Positions 1 to 8,484 of a stretch of DNA of 64,000 nucleotides are shown here, piece after piece; position 1 is the first letter of the stretch; each line of letters begins with the position of its first letter. This DNA is from Phaeospirillum sp. (lineage in GTDB: Bacteria; Pseudomonadota; Alphaproteobacteria; Rhodospirillales; Magnetospirillaceae). The notes under the pieces were generated by a model. It did no database searches and was not told where the DNA came from. It saw only the letters and a list, made by a program, of their open reading frames with translations. The stretch is from positions 1-64,000 of the forward strand of contig JAUSFB010000029.1 in the NCBI GenBank assembly GCA_030651575.1, in the 5' to 3' direction. A program made the position numbers and the translations under genes.

Positions 1-127
1 CCGCGATCTCGTCGAACGGGTTCATGGAGAACTTGACGTTCTGGGTCTCGACCCCGGTTTGGTCGGCCTTGACCCGGATCTTGACGTTGTAATCGACGAC
101 CCGCTTGACCGCGACTAGGACTTTCAT
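1..127 (-). CDS. etfB: Electron transfer flavoprotein beta subunit, N-terminal fragment
   Basis: The gene runs off the left edge; only the first 42 codons are present, starting at the ATG complementary to 125-127. The peptide begins [14 protein letters not shown] and reaches [10 protein letters not shown], which is the conserved N-terminus of bacterial EtfB. The protein pairs with EtfA to bind FAD and AMP and takes electrons from acyl-CoA dehydrogenases, passing them to ETF:quinone oxidoreductase. It lies just downstream of glutaryl-CoA dehydrogenase on the same strand, a likely electron donor. The 60-bp gap to that gene suggests a shared transcript, but this is inferred from spacing only. 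Confidence 0.9.
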   Translation of the reverse strand, partial: MKVLVAVKRVVDYNVKIRVKADQTGVETQNVKFSMNPFDEIA

Positions 128-187
128 TTGGCTCTCAACCCCGTAAAACGTCGAGGCCGGAGGGGGACGCCCTCCGGCCTCCCATCT

Positions 188-1426
188 TTAGGAAAACGCC
201 TGGATGCCGGTCTGGGCACGACCCAGGATCAGGGCATGGACGTCATGGGCACCTTCGTAGGTGTTCACCGTCTCCAGATTCACCATGTGGCGAATGACGT
301 GGAACTCTTCCGAAATACCATTGCCGCCGTGCATGTCGCGCGCCATGCGGGCGATGTCCAGGGACTTGCCGCAGTTGTTGCGCTTGATCAGCGAGACGGC
401 CTCGGGAGCCCAGGAGTCGTCGTCCATCATGCGGCCGACCCGAAGGCAAGCCTGCAAACCCAGGGTAATTTCGGTCATCATATTGGCCAGCTTCAGCTGA
501 ACCAGCTGGGTCGCGGCCAGCGGGCGGCCGAACTGCTTGCGATCCAAGGTGTACTGGCGCGCCGCGTGCCAACAGAACTCGGCGGAGCCAAGGACGCCCC
601 AGGCGATGCCGTAGCGGGCCTTGTTGAGGCAGCCGAACGGGCCGGCCAGACCGGAAACGTTGGGCAGCAGGTTGTCGTCGGAGACGAAGGCCTCGTCCAG
701 CACGATCTCGCCGGTGATGGAGGCGCGGAGCGACAGCTTGCCCTCGATCTTGGGGGTGGTGAAGCCCTTGGTGCCGCGCTCGACGATGAAGCCCTTGATC
801 TTGCCGTCATGGGCGTCGGACTTGGCCCAAACGATGGCGATGTCGGCGATGGGGCTGTTGGTGATCCACATCTTGGTGCCGGTCAGCAGATAACCGCCAT
901 CGACCTTCTTGGCCCGCGTGCGCATGCTGCCCGGATCGGAACCGGCATCGGGCTCGGTCAGGCCGAAGCAGCCGATCAACTCGCCAGTAGCCAGCTTGGG
1001 CAGGAACTTCTTCTTCTGCGCTTCGGTGCCGTAGGTGAAGATCGGATGCATCACCAGCGAGGACTGCACGCTCATGGCCGAACGATAACCGGAATCGACC
1101 CGCTCGACTTCACGGGAAATCAGGCCGTAGGCCACATGATTGACGCCGGGACCGCCGAATTCCTCGGGAATGGTCGGGCCAAGCAGGCCCATCTCGCCCA
1201 TCTCGGTCATGATCTCGCGGTCGAACCGCTCTTCGCGAAACGCCGACAGGACGCGCGGCTGGAGCTTCTCCTGGCAATAGGCGAAAGCCGCGTCACGAAC
1301 CATCTTTTCGTCTTCGGAAAGCTGGTTTTCGAGGAGGAAGGGGTCGTCCCACTTGATCTGCTGCACGGCGGATGGCTCCTGGCTGGTAAACGCTATTGCG
1401 TCACCATGAGCCATTCCAGCCATCAT
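188..1426 (-). CDS. gcdH: Glutaryl-CoA dehydrogenase
   Basis: This is a 412-aa flavin acyl-CoA dehydrogenase that oxidises and decarboxylates glutaryl-CoA to crotonyl-CoA in the lower part of aromatic and lysine degradation. The C-terminal [14 protein letters not shown] stretch holds the catalytic glutamate (about residue 391) in the context typical of glutaryl-CoA dehydrogenases, and the [13 protein letters not shown] and [12 protein letters not shown] segments are FAD/substrate-binding motifs. Length matches the family. Other in-frame ATGs at 1423 and 1414 could be the real start. It sits between etfB and the kor/bcr cluster, which fits a role after benzoyl-CoA ring cleavage, where a C7 dicarboxyl-CoA is shortened to glutaryl-CoA. 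Confidence 0.93.
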   Translation of the reverse strand: MMAGMAHGDAIAFTSQEPSAVQQIKWDDPFLLENQLSEDEKMVRDAAFAYCQEKLQPRVLSAFREERFDREIMTEMGEMGLLGPTIPEEFGGPGVNHVAYGLISREVERVDSGYRSAMSVQSSLVMHPIFTYGTEAQKKKFLPKLATGELIGCFGLTEPDAGSDPGSMRTRAKKVDGGYLLTGTKMWITNSPIADIAIVWAKSDAHDGKIKGFIVERGTKGFTTPKIEGKLSLRASITGEIVLDEAFVSDDNLLPNVSGLAGPFGCLNKARYGIAWGVLGSAEFCWHAARQYTLDRKQFGRPLAATQLVQLKLANMMTEITLGLQACLRVGRMMDDDSWAPEAVSLIKRNNCGKSLDIARMARDMHGGNGISEEFHVIRHMVNLETVNTYEGAHDVHALILGRAQTGIQAFS

Positions 1427-1464
1427 TGGAAAAATATATTTGCTATATAAGCAATAATATTTCG
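1427..1464 (-). promoter_or_regulatory. AT-rich region upstream of gcdH with a short palindrome
   Basis: The 38 bp between the gcdH start and the RidA-like stop are far more AT-rich than the surroundings. They contain the inverted repeat TTGC-TATATAA-GCAA at 1440-1454. The position suggests a promoter or operator for gcdH, but no clear pair of -35 and -10 boxes with normal spacing could be assigned. Confidence 0.3.
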
Positions 1465-1866
1465 TTATGGGTCAGGGATCACCGCAGTGGCTTCCAGCTC
1501 GATCTTGGCCGGATGATCCAGCAGATCGGCCACGAAGATCATGCTCATGGCGGGATAGTGCCGCCCCATCAGGGCGCGCCAGATTTTCCCCAGCTCGTTG
1601 CGTGAGGCCAGGTATCGCGGTTTGTCGATGCAAAAGGCGGTGACGCGGATGATGTGCTCCGGCCGGCCGCCGGCGGTGGCCAGGATGGCGAGAATATTTT
1701 TCAACGCCTGCTCGAACTGCGGCGCCAAGTCCTCGCTCTCGAACACCTGGGCGGCGTTCCAGCCGACCTGTCCGGCCAGCGCAAGCACCCTGCCCTTCTG
1801 GGCAAGAATCCCGTTGGCGTAGCCGATCGGTTTTTCCCAACCTTCGGGCAGGATGGACTCGTGCAT
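1465..1866 (-). CDS. RidA (YjgF/UK114) family protein
   Basis: The product is 133 aa and belongs to the RidA/YjgF superfamily, small trimeric proteins. Archetypal members hydrolyse reactive enamine/imine intermediates, while many subfamilies have other or unknown roles. Visible family features are the N-terminal proline/glycine turn ([15 protein letters not shown]), [10 protein letters not shown] in the substrate pocket and the AFEQALKNI-like helix. The frame is open further upstream, but that extension would be translated from a dispersed repeat, so the ATG at 1866 is preferred; it is preceded by GGGAGG about 8 nt away. Its place beside gcdH suggests an aromatic-pathway subfamily member, without direct proof. 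Confidence 0.8.
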   Translation of the reverse strand: MHESILPEGWEKPIGYANGILAQKGRVLALAGQVGWNAAQVFESEDLAPQFEQALKNILAILATAGGRPEHIIRVTAFCIDKPRYLASRNELGKIWRALMGRHYPAMSMIFVADLLDHPAKIELEATAVIPDP

Positions 1867-1879
1867 GGTAAAGCCTCCC

Positions 1880-2060
1880 ATACCAACGAGCCAATGGATT
1901 GGCTCGCCACATTGCCCCTCAAGCGCCGGGCGCGAACTCCGTTCGCTTGGCTTTCGCGCCATGGGGCACGGCGGGCCTTGCCCTTGCCTTCTCCCCCTTG
2001 AACTGAATGGATCAGTTCAAGGGCTCGGCGATATCATACCGACGAGCCGACCGGCTCGGA
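1880..2060. repeat. Dispersed multi-hairpin intergenic repeat, copy 1
   Basis: Positions 1880-2030 are nearly identical to 51064-51213. The element contains at least three perfect inverted repeats: GAGCCAAT/ATTGGCTC (1888-1905), GCGAAC/GTTCGC (1932-1946) and a 12-bp stem CCCTTGAACTGA with a 5-nt loop (1995-2023). A second short unit starting ATACCGACGAGCC, with its own hairpin, follows at 2036-2060 and resembles the left end of the element. It lies between the 3' end of the ferritin-like gene and the start of the RidA-like gene. Open frames across it are by-products of its composition. Confidence 0.85.
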
Positions 2061-2092
2061 ATTGCCGCCAAGGGCCGGCTCCCGGGTCTTTC

Positions 2093-2608
2093 TCAGTCTC
2101 CGGCTTCCCAATTGGGCGGGTCATCGTCCTCGTCCCAGTCATCGGGAGGAACCGGCAACTCGGCCATCCGCCGTTTGACGTGGTCCACATGACCGCGCTC
2201 GCGCTCGGCCAGACGGACGGCCTCAGCCTTCACCTCCGCATGGGGAGATTGGACCGCCAGAGCCTCGAAGAAGGAAAGCGTCTTCTCCTCGTTCCGCAGG
2301 GCCAGTTCAAAGACATGCCAGGGGTGCATGAGATAGTGGACCGCGTCGGGGTCCGCGATCTCGGGGTCTTCCTCGCCCCAAGGCGTGACACGGGGGGCCG
2401 GACCGGCGAGGGCGGGGAACTCGGCGGCATGCCGGTCCTCGCCCTCGGCCAGCTCGCGAAAGGCCGCGGCGGTATCGAGATTACAAGAGGTCTCAAACGC
2501 CTCGGCCAGTTCGCGGTAGCGCTCCGCCGCGCCTTCTTCCATCAGACGAACGATGGTCAAAAGCTCGGCGGAGGTATGAACCGCCCCAAAATCAGGGGTT
2601 TTGTTCAA
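2093..2608 (-). CDS. Ferritin-like (rubrerythrin-type) diiron protein coupled to korB
   Basis: This 171-aa protein looks like a four-helix ferritin-like carboxylate diiron protein. Helix 2 carries EDRH and helix 4 carries ERGH (two ExxH motifs), while helices 1 and 3 carry glutamates (MEEGAAERY and NEEKTLSFFE). The C-terminus is acidic (DDWDEDDDPP). Its ATG overlaps the korB stop (ATGA), so it is probably translated with the 2-oxoacid:ferredoxin oxidoreductase. No rubredoxin Cys4 domain is present. A peroxide- or oxygen-scavenging or iron-supply role protecting the oxygen-sensitive Kor and benzoyl-CoA reductase is an inference from context; the substrate is unknown. Confidence 0.7.
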   Translation of the reverse strand: MNKTPDFGAVHTSAELLTIVRLMEEGAAERYRELAEAFETSCNLDTAAAFRELAEGEDRHAAEFPALAGPAPRVTPWGEEDPEIADPDAVHYLMHPWHVFELALRNEEKTLSFFEALAVQSPHAEVKAEAVRLAERERGHVDHVKRRMAELPVPPDDWDEDDDPPNWEAGD

Positions 2609-3444
2609 AGAGCGAACTCCGCGTCCAGATCGGAGACCGCGGCGACCGCCTTCTTCTCCTTGCCATAGGAATTGCGGCTGCCACGGAACAGCACACCGCA
2701 GTTGAAGCCGTCATCGGTCATCAGGCGACGGGCCGCCTGGGCCGAATCGGTGGTGGCCTCGATGGCGGTCTGGCGCATGGTGTTCTTCCAGTCGCGCTGC
2801 TCCTCGCGGAAGGTGATGCAGGGGCTCATGATGGCGACAAACGAGAAGCCGGGGTGACGGATCGCCTCGGCGATGATCTCGGCGGTGCCGTTCGGATCGC
2901 CCGAGAAGCCGCGGGCGATGAAGTTCGCCCCCGCCGCCAGCGCGATGGCCAACGGATGGAACGGGGTCATGCCGGTACCGCCGGGCGGCGCCATGGCCGA
3001 GGCATCCCAATCCGACTCGGTGGTCGGCGAGGGCTGGCCCTTGGTCATGCCGTAAACGCGGTTGTCCATGACGATATAGGTCAGGTCCACATTACGACGG
3101 CAGGCGTGAATGAAGTGGTTGCCGCCGATGGAAAAACCATCGCCGTCGCCACCGGCCACCAGCACGGTGAGGTCGGGACGGGCCAGCTTGAGGCCCTGAC
3201 CGACCGCCAAGGCACGGCCATGGATGGAGTGGAAGCCGTAGGTGTTGGTATAGGCCGGAATGCGCGACGAGCAGCCGATGCCCGAAACCACCGAGGTCTC
3301 GTGCGGGGCAAGGCCCAGATCCGCGAACGCCTTGGTGATGGAGGACAGGACGGCGAAGTCGCCACAGCCCGGACACCAAACCGGCTTCACGTCGGACTTG
3401 AAGTCCTTGGCGGTGTAGGTAGCGGATGTATTGCAGCTGGACAT
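2605..3444 (-). CDS. korB: 2-oxoglutarate:ferredoxin oxidoreductase, beta subunit
   Basis: At 279 aa this is the thiamine-diphosphate-binding beta subunit of a 2-oxoacid:ferredoxin oxidoreductase. It shows WCPGCGDFAVL near the N-terminus (a cluster/TPP region), GIGCSSRIPAY, the TPP/Mg motif GGDGDGFSIGGNH, and NRVYGMTKGQPSPT. Together with KorA it decarboxylates 2-oxoglutarate to succinyl-CoA and reduces ferredoxin. In Thauera aromatica the equivalent enzyme supplies reduced ferredoxin to benzoyl-CoA reductase. It follows korA after 3 bp and overlaps the ferritin-like gene. Confidence 0.92.
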   Translation of the reverse strand: MSSCNTSATYTAKDFKSDVKPVWCPGCGDFAVLSSITKAFADLGLAPHETSVVSGIGCSSRIPAYTNTYGFHSIHGRALAVGQGLKLARPDLTVLVAGGDGDGFSIGGNHFIHACRRNVDLTYIVMDNRVYGMTKGQPSPTTESDWDASAMAPPGGTGMTPFHPLAIALAAGANFIARGFSGDPNGTAEIIAEAIRHPGFSFVAIMSPCITFREEQRDWKNTMRQTAIEATTDSAQAARRLMTDDGFNCGVLFRGSRNSYGKEKKAVAAVSDLDAEFAL

Positions 3445-3447
3445 GAC

Positions 3448-5187
3448 TTACTTCCCCATCGACAGAAGGCGGGTGTGGATCTCGCCGGGACGCATGGGCA
3501 GCGGACCGGGACGGCTGAGCTGCTCGGGCTTGACCGGCAGATCGTACTCACCACGCAGGTATCGGGTGAACTGGCCGAGATGGCTCTGTTCGACCACCAG
3601 GATCTTCTTGACGCCCTTCAGCGCCTCCGCCATGTGCTCCGGCCGGGTCGGGTAGACCAGACGCAGCGAGATCAGCTTGGCGTTGACGCCATCGGCCCGC
3701 GCCCGGGTGATCGCCTCGCGGGCGGCGCCGGTGCAAGAGCCCCAGGTGACGACGGCGATATCGCCCTCACCCTCGATGGTGGCCCAATGATTGCCGTAGT
3801 CGAAGCCGGTCAGCTTGCGCAGACGCTTGTCCAGCTGGATCGAGTGGTCGGAGGCCTGCGAGGACGGCGTTCCGGTCTCGGTGTGCTCCAGACCATCGGC
3901 GGTGTACTGACAGCCCGGCTGACCGGGAACCGGCATGGGCGACACGCCGCTGGCGGTGTTGGCGTAACGCTTGAACACCTCGCCCTCGACGGTCGGAGCG
4001 ACGGCTTCCAGACGCTTGCCGACGAAGGCCACATCGGCGGGAGCGTCGATGATGGCGCGGCTCTGGCCCAGGGCCTGATCCGACAGCACGATGCAGGGGC
4101 TTTGCAACGCCTCGGCCAGATAGACGGCCCACTGGGTGGCCAGCAGGCAGTCGCCGATGGAGTTGGGCGCGACCACCAGATGCGGCGCGTCACCATGCAG
4201 GCCGTAGACCGCGATGTTGAGGTCCGACTGCTCGCACTTGGTGGCGATGCCGGTGGAGGGGCCGACACGCTGGACGTCGACCACCACGACCGGGGTTTCC
4301 GACGCCATGGATAGGCCGAGACCCTCGATCATCAGCGCCAGGCCGGGACCGGAAGTGGCGGTGATGGAGGGCTCGCCGCCATAGGAGGCGCCGATGCACA
4401 TGTTGATCGAGGCCAGCTCGTCCTCGGCCTGAACGAACACGCCGCCGGTCTTGGGCAGGGCGGAGCTGAGATATTCCAGCACCTCGGTGGCCGGGGTGAT
4501 GGGGTAGGCGGCACAAAAACGAATGCCGCCCCGAATGGCGCCCAGACCGGCGGCGGCATTGCCGGCGATGGTCCAGCGCTTGACGTCCTTGGCGGTGGGA
4601 GCCGCCAGCTTCTTGGTCTCGCCCAGCGAAGCGGCCGCCTCGGCGCCCGACTTCACCGCCGCCACCGAAGCCTCGTAGGCGTCGGCGCGCTTTTTCTTCA
4701 GCGACTTGCCCAGAATCTCGGTCAGCGGGCCGACCGGAAAGCCGATCAGGGCCGCGACCGCGCCCAGGGCGATCATGTTGGGACGACCGCCCGGAATGGC
4801 CTTGGCCAGATCCTTCATGGGAAGATGGGCGATGCGCGCGCCGCTCTTGACGTAGACGTCGGGGACGTCGCCGGCCGAGGGGTCGCAAATGATCAGGGTC
4901 GACTTGGACAGCGGCAATTCGGCGGCGAAACGCTGAACTCCCTGCCAGTCCACCGCCAGCATGATATCGAACGTATCATCGACCGACGTAATGGGCTCAG
5001 CCCCCAGGCGCAGCAGGGCGGCAGCCTCGCCGCCGCGAATCTGCGGCCCGGAAGAGCGGCCGAACAGCGCGTAAAAGCCAGCCTCGGCGGCGGCGTCGAT
5101 AAACATATTGGCGGCCGTCATCACGCCGGCGCCGCCGCTGCCGCACATTGCTATCGAGACAGATCCAGATCCGGAACTCGTCGTCAT
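3448..5187 (-). CDS. korA: 2-oxoglutarate:ferredoxin oxidoreductase, alpha subunit (gamma-alpha fusion)
   Basis: This 579-aa protein fuses a gamma domain (about 1-190; SGGAGVMTAA and RSSGPQIRGGEAA) to the pyrimidine-binding alpha domain (about 210-579; AAYPITPATEVLEYL, EDELASINMCIGASYGGE, TSGPGLALM). This two-subunit KorAB form is the one known from Thauera-type benzoate degraders. The gene is divergent from the had-oah-dch-bcr operon across 280 bp, so both halves of the pathway probably share one control region. Cytoplasmic; its electron acceptor is likely the ferredoxin encoded at 13218-13457. Confidence 0.92.
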   Translation of the reverse strand: MTTSSGSGSVSIAMCGSGGAGVMTAANMFIDAAAEAGFYALFGRSSGPQIRGGEAAALLRLGAEPITSVDDTFDIMLAVDWQGVQRFAAELPLSKSTLIICDPSAGDVPDVYVKSGARIAHLPMKDLAKAIPGGRPNMIALGAVAALIGFPVGPLTEILGKSLKKKRADAYEASVAAVKSGAEAAASLGETKKLAAPTAKDVKRWTIAGNAAAGLGAIRGGIRFCAAYPITPATEVLEYLSSALPKTGGVFVQAEDELASINMCIGASYGGEPSITATSGPGLALMIEGLGLSMASETPVVVVDVQRVGPSTGIATKCEQSDLNIAVYGLHGDAPHLVVAPNSIGDCLLATQWAVYLAEALQSPCIVLSDQALGQSRAIIDAPADVAFVGKRLEAVAPTVEGEVFKRYANTASGVSPMPVPGQPGCQYTADGLEHTETGTPSSQASDHSIQLDKRLRKLTGFDYGNHWATIEGEGDIAVVTWGSCTGAAREAITRARADGVNAKLISLRLVYPTRPEHMAEALKGVKKILVVEQSHLGQFTRYLRGEYDLPVKPEQLSRPGPLPMRPGEIHTRLLSMGK

Positions 5188-5467
5188 ATTCTGTTACCCC
5201 CGAAAGGCGCTCAGACCTTGTTTCGTCATGGAGTGCCTGGCCACAATCATGATTCGCCCGCGCACCGCCGGCCGAGATCGGAAACCGACTCGACCGAACG
5301 GATCGGACTAGGTGAATACCACCCATTAGGGTCGGACTACAAGACCACAAGGCTCGCTTGACTCATAATTCGGTATTGTGGTACGTATTTACGTAATAAT
5401 CTTCGTCGGACCAAATCAGGCGACCACGACCTGATCGGATCGATGGACGCAATGGAGAGGGAAACGC
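5188..5467. promoter_or_regulatory. Divergent kor / had-bcr control region
   Basis: This 280-bp gap separates korA and had, which are transcribed away from each other, so it must hold both promoters. Visible elements are the inverted repeat ATCAGG-N9-CCTGAT at 5415-5435 (about 33 bp before the had start), the palindrome TTACGTAA at 5389-5396 in an AT-rich patch, and TTGACT at 5358-5363. No -10 box at the proper distance from TTGACT is convincing. The inverted repeat is the best candidate operator for a benzoyl-CoA-responsive or anaerobic regulator, but no regulator gene lies nearby. Confidence 0.5.
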
Positions 5468-6544
5468 ATGAGCACGTCACCGTACCGCTGGATGATGACC
5501 GGAGTTGGACAGCCCATGGTCAAGGAGCCGATGGAGATCGGCGGCCTGGAGCCGGGCGAGGTTCTCGTCGCCATTTCCGGCTGCGGCGTGTGTCATACTG
5601 ACCTCGACTATTATTTCAACGGCGTGCGCACCAATCACCCCCTGCCGCTGGCCCTGGGCCACGAGATCAGCGGCCGCGTCCAAGCCGCCGGCACCGGCGC
5701 GGAAGGCTGGATCGGCAAGGCCGTGATCGTCTCGGCGGTGATTCCCTGCGGCGAATGCGACCTGTGCAAGCGCGGCAAGGGCACCATCTGCCGCTCGCAG
5801 AAGATGCCCGGCAATGACCTCCAGGGCGGGTTCTCGACCCATGTCAAAGTGCCGGCCCGGGGCCTGTGCGAGGTTGACGAGGTTCGGCTGAAGGCCGCCG
5901 GCCTCGATCTGGCCGAAGTCTCGGTGGTGGCCGACGCGCTGACCACCCCCTATCAGGCGGCGGTTCAGGCCGGCATCGGCAAGGGCGACCTGGTGATCGT
6001 CATCGGCTGCGGCGGCGTCGGCGGCTATTCGGTTCAGGTTGCGGCGGCGCTGGGCGCCACCGTGGTGGCCCTGGACCTCGATCCCGCCAAGCTGGAAGCG
6101 GTCAAGGCCTCGGGCGCTTCGCTCGGCCTCAACCCCAAGGATTTCCCCGGCACCCGCGAGGTCAAGAAAGAGATCGCCGCCTTCGCCAAGGCGCAGGGCC
6201 TGCGCTCCACCGAGTGGATCATCATGGAATGCTCGGGCAGCGTCCCCGGCCAGCAGACCGCCTTCGACCTGATGGTCCATGGCTGCACCATCTGCGTGGT
6301 CGGCTACACCATGAACAAGGCCGAATTCCGCCTGTCGAACCTGATGGCCTATCACGCCCGCGCCCTTGGCAACTGGGGCTGCCCGCCCGACCTGTATCCG
6401 GGCGCCCTCGAACTGGTGCTGTCGGGCAAGGTCAACGTCAAGAACTTCGTCGAATGCCGCCCGCTGGACTCGATCAACGAGACCTTCGCCGCCGTGCATG
6501 ACCACAAGCTGTCGCGCCGCGCCGTGCTGCGCCCCACTATCTAA
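5468..6544 (+). CDS. had: 6-hydroxycyclohex-1-ene-1-carbonyl-CoA dehydrogenase
   Basis: A 358-aa zinc-dependent medium-chain alcohol dehydrogenase. Catalytic-zinc ligands are Cys42 in GCGVCHTD and His65-Glu66 in GHEISG; the structural zinc is bound by Cys94, 97, 100 and 108 ([15 protein letters not shown]). The nucleotide-binding loop is GCGGVGG at 180-186. In the benzoyl-CoA pathway Had oxidises the 6-hydroxy compound to 6-oxocyclohex-1-ene-1-carbonyl-CoA with NAD+. It is the first gene of the operon and is followed by oah and dch, which fixes its assignment over other alcohol dehydrogenases. Confidence 0.93.
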   Translation: MSTSPYRWMMTGVGQPMVKEPMEIGGLEPGEVLVAISGCGVCHTDLDYYFNGVRTNHPLPLALGHEISGRVQAAGTGAEGWIGKAVIVSAVIPCGECDLCKRGKGTICRSQKMPGNDLQGGFSTHVKVPARGLCEVDEVRLKAAGLDLAEVSVVADALTTPYQAAVQAGIGKGDLVIVIGCGGVGGYSVQVAAALGATVVALDLDPAKLEAVKASGASLGLNPKDFPGTREVKKEIAAFAKAQGLRSTEWIIMECSGSVPGQQTAFDLMVHGCTICVVGYTMNKAEFRLSNLMAYHARALGNWGCPPDLYPGALELVLSGKVNVKNFVECRPLDSINETFAAVHDHKLSRRAVLRPTI

Positions 6545-6577
6545 TAAAATCGAAACGCGAGAGGGAGAAACGACGTC

Positions 6578-7711
6578 ATGAAAAAGGAAACCGCCGCCAT
6601 CGTCGACCGGACGGCACCCGCCCATCTCAACGACCATAATCTGGTTCAGATCGAGGTCGTTCCGGGCGTGCTCTACGAGAAGCGCCCGGCCAAGCGTCCC
6701 GATGGCACCGTCGCCGAAGGCCTGTACAACGCCTGGATCACGCTGGACAACCAGAAGCAGTACAACTCCTACACCACCGACATGGTGAAGGGCGTGATCA
6801 TGGCGTTCAACAACGCCTCCTGCGCCCGCGACGTGTCGGCCGTGGTCTTCACCGGCGCTGGCGACAAGGCGTTCTGCACCGGCGGCAACACCAAGGAATA
6901 TGCCGAGTACTATGCCGGCAATCCGCAGGAATACCGCCAGTACATGCGGCTGTTCAACGACATGGTTTCCGCCATCCTCGGCTGCGACAAGCCGGTGATC
7001 TGCCGCGTCAACGGCATGCGCATCGGCGGCGGTCAGGAAATCGGCATGGCCGCCGACTTCTCGGTCTCGCAGGATCTGGCCAAGTTCGGCCAGGCCGGCC
7101 CCAAGCACGGCTCGGCCCCCATCGGCGGCGCCACCGACTTCCTGCCGGTAATGATCGGCTGTGAGCAGGCCATGGTCTCCGGCAGCCTGTGCGAGCCCTG
7201 GTCGGCCCACAAGGCCTACCGCACCGGCATCATCATGGACGTGGTTCCGGCCCTGAAGGTCGACGGCAAGTTCGTTCCCAACCCGCTGGTGATCACCGAC
7301 CGTTATGTCGACGAGTTCGGCCGCATCGTCCACGGCGAGTCCAAAACCGGTGCCGAGCTGGCCGCCGGCAAGGAGCTGCTGAAGAAGGGTGAAATCGACC
7401 TGTCGCTGCTCGACGCCAAGGTCGAGGAAATCTGCGCCAAGATCTTGATGACCTTCCCGGATTGCTTCACCAAGACCATCCAGGAGCTGCGCAAGCCCAA
7501 GCTGAACGCCTGGAACGCCAACAAGGAAAACAGCCGCGACTGGCTGGGCCTGAACATGATGACCGAGGCCCGCACCGGCTTCCGCGCCTTCAACGAAGGC
7601 CCGAAGGACGAGCGCGAGATCGACTTCGTGGCCCTGCGTCAGGCCCTGGCCAAGGGTGCTCCGTGGACCGACGAGCTGATCGAGTCCCTGATCCCCAAGA
7701 AGGCCGGCTGA
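6578..7711 (+). CDS. oah: 6-oxocyclohex-1-ene-1-carbonyl-CoA hydrolase
   Basis: A 377-aa crotonase-fold enzyme, longer than ordinary enoyl-CoA hydratases as expected for Oah. The oxyanion-hole segments are visible in FTGAGDKAFCTGGNTKEYA and RVNGMRIGGGQEIGMAAD. It adds water and opens the ring of 6-oxocyclohex-1-ene-1-carbonyl-CoA to give a 3-hydroxypimelyl-CoA, a step specific to anaerobic benzoyl-CoA degradation. A good GAGGGAG ribosome-binding site precedes the ATG. It lies between had and dch in one transcription unit, with only one base separating it from dch. Confidence 0.93.
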   Translation: MKKETAAIVDRTAPAHLNDHNLVQIEVVPGVLYEKRPAKRPDGTVAEGLYNAWITLDNQKQYNSYTTDMVKGVIMAFNNASCARDVSAVVFTGAGDKAFCTGGNTKEYAEYYAGNPQEYRQYMRLFNDMVSAILGCDKPVICRVNGMRIGGGQEIGMAADFSVSQDLAKFGQAGPKHGSAPIGGATDFLPVMIGCEQAMVSGSLCEPWSAHKAYRTGIIMDVVPALKVDGKFVPNPLVITDRYVDEFGRIVHGESKTGAELAAGKELLKKGEIDLSLLDAKVEEICAKILMTFPDCFTKTIQELRKPKLNAWNANKENSRDWLGLNMMTEARTGFRAFNEGPKDEREIDFVALRQALAKGAPWTDELIESLIPKKAG

Positions 7712-7712
7712 T

Positions 7713-8483
7713 ATGGCCGACTCCGCACTCAAGGTCTGGCGGGATCGCGACGGCATGCTGCTGCGGCTGCGGCTGTCGCGTCCCAAGGCCAATATCGTCG
7801 ATGCCGAGATGATCGCGGCGCTGACCAAGGCCTTGGCCGAGGGCAGCAGCGATCCTCACGTCAAGGCGGTGCTGATCGATCACGAAGGGCCGCATTTCAG
7901 CTTTGGCGCCTCAGTGCCCGAGCACATGCCCGACCAGTGCGCCGGCATGCTGAAAAGCCTGCACGCCCTGGTGCTGACCATGGTCGAGTACCCGGTTCCG
8001 ATCCTGGTATCGGTGCGCGGCCAGTGCCTGGGCGGCGGACTGGAGGTGGCCTTGGCCGGCCACATGATGTTCGTCTCGCCCGACGCCAAGCTCGGCCAGC
8101 CCGAGATCGTCCTTGGCGTGTTCGCTCCGGCGGCGTCCTGCCTGCTGCCCGAGCGGATGCCTCGGGTCGCCGCCGAGGACCTGCTCTACTCCGGCCGCAG
8201 CATCACCGGTGAGGAAGCCTTCCGCCTTGGCCTGGCCAATGCGATGGCCGACGAGCCGGAAGCGGCGGCCCTGGCCTGGTTCGACGCCGGACCGGCCAAA
8301 CACTCCGCGTCTTCGCTGCGCTTCGCGGTCAAGGCAGCCCGTCTCGGCATGAACGAGCGGGTCAAGGCCAAGATCGCCGCCGTCGAAGACCTTTACCTCA
8401 ACGGCCTAATGGCCACCCACGACGCAGTCGAGGGATTGAACGCTTTCGTCGAAAAGAGAGCGGCACTTTGGGAGGACCGATAG
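7713..8483 (+). CDS. dch: Cyclohexa-1,5-diene-1-carbonyl-CoA hydratase
   Basis: This 256-aa crotonase family protein is the first enzyme after ring reduction, hydrating the 1,5-dienoyl-CoA to 6-hydroxycyclohex-1-ene-1-carbonyl-CoA. The CoA-binding segments are ISVRGQCLGGGLEVALAG-like (residues about 91-110) and the preceding HFSFGASVPEH loop. The role is set by its place between oah and bcrC, because crotonases are hard to tell apart from sequence alone. It starts one base after the oah stop and ends one base before bcrC, implying tight translational coupling. Confidence 0.9.
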   Translation: MADSALKVWRDRDGMLLRLRLSRPKANIVDAEMIAALTKALAEGSSDPHVKAVLIDHEGPHFSFGASVPEHMPDQCAGMLKSLHALVLTMVEYPVPILVSVRGQCLGGGLEVALAGHMMFVSPDAKLGQPEIVLGVFAPAASCLLPERMPRVAAEDLLYSGRSITGEEAFRLGLANAMADEPEAAALAWFDAGPAKHSASSLRFAVKAARLGMNERVKAKIAAVEDLYLNGLMATHDAVEGLNAFVEKRAALWEDR

Positions 8484-8484
8484 G

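Noticed and set aside
1867-1962. N-terminal extension of the RidA-like protein starting at 1962
   Set aside because: The extension is a translation of the intergenic repeat. The ATG at 1866 has a good ribosome-binding site and gives the family length.
5477-7828. A 783-codon open frame on the minus strand opposite had, oah and dch
   Set aside because: It is antisense to three firmly identified genes, has no recognisable domain, and is a by-product of high-GC codon use. The same applies to the long minus frame at 10900-13122 opposite bcrA/bcrD and the plus frame at 21575-23623 opposite purL.
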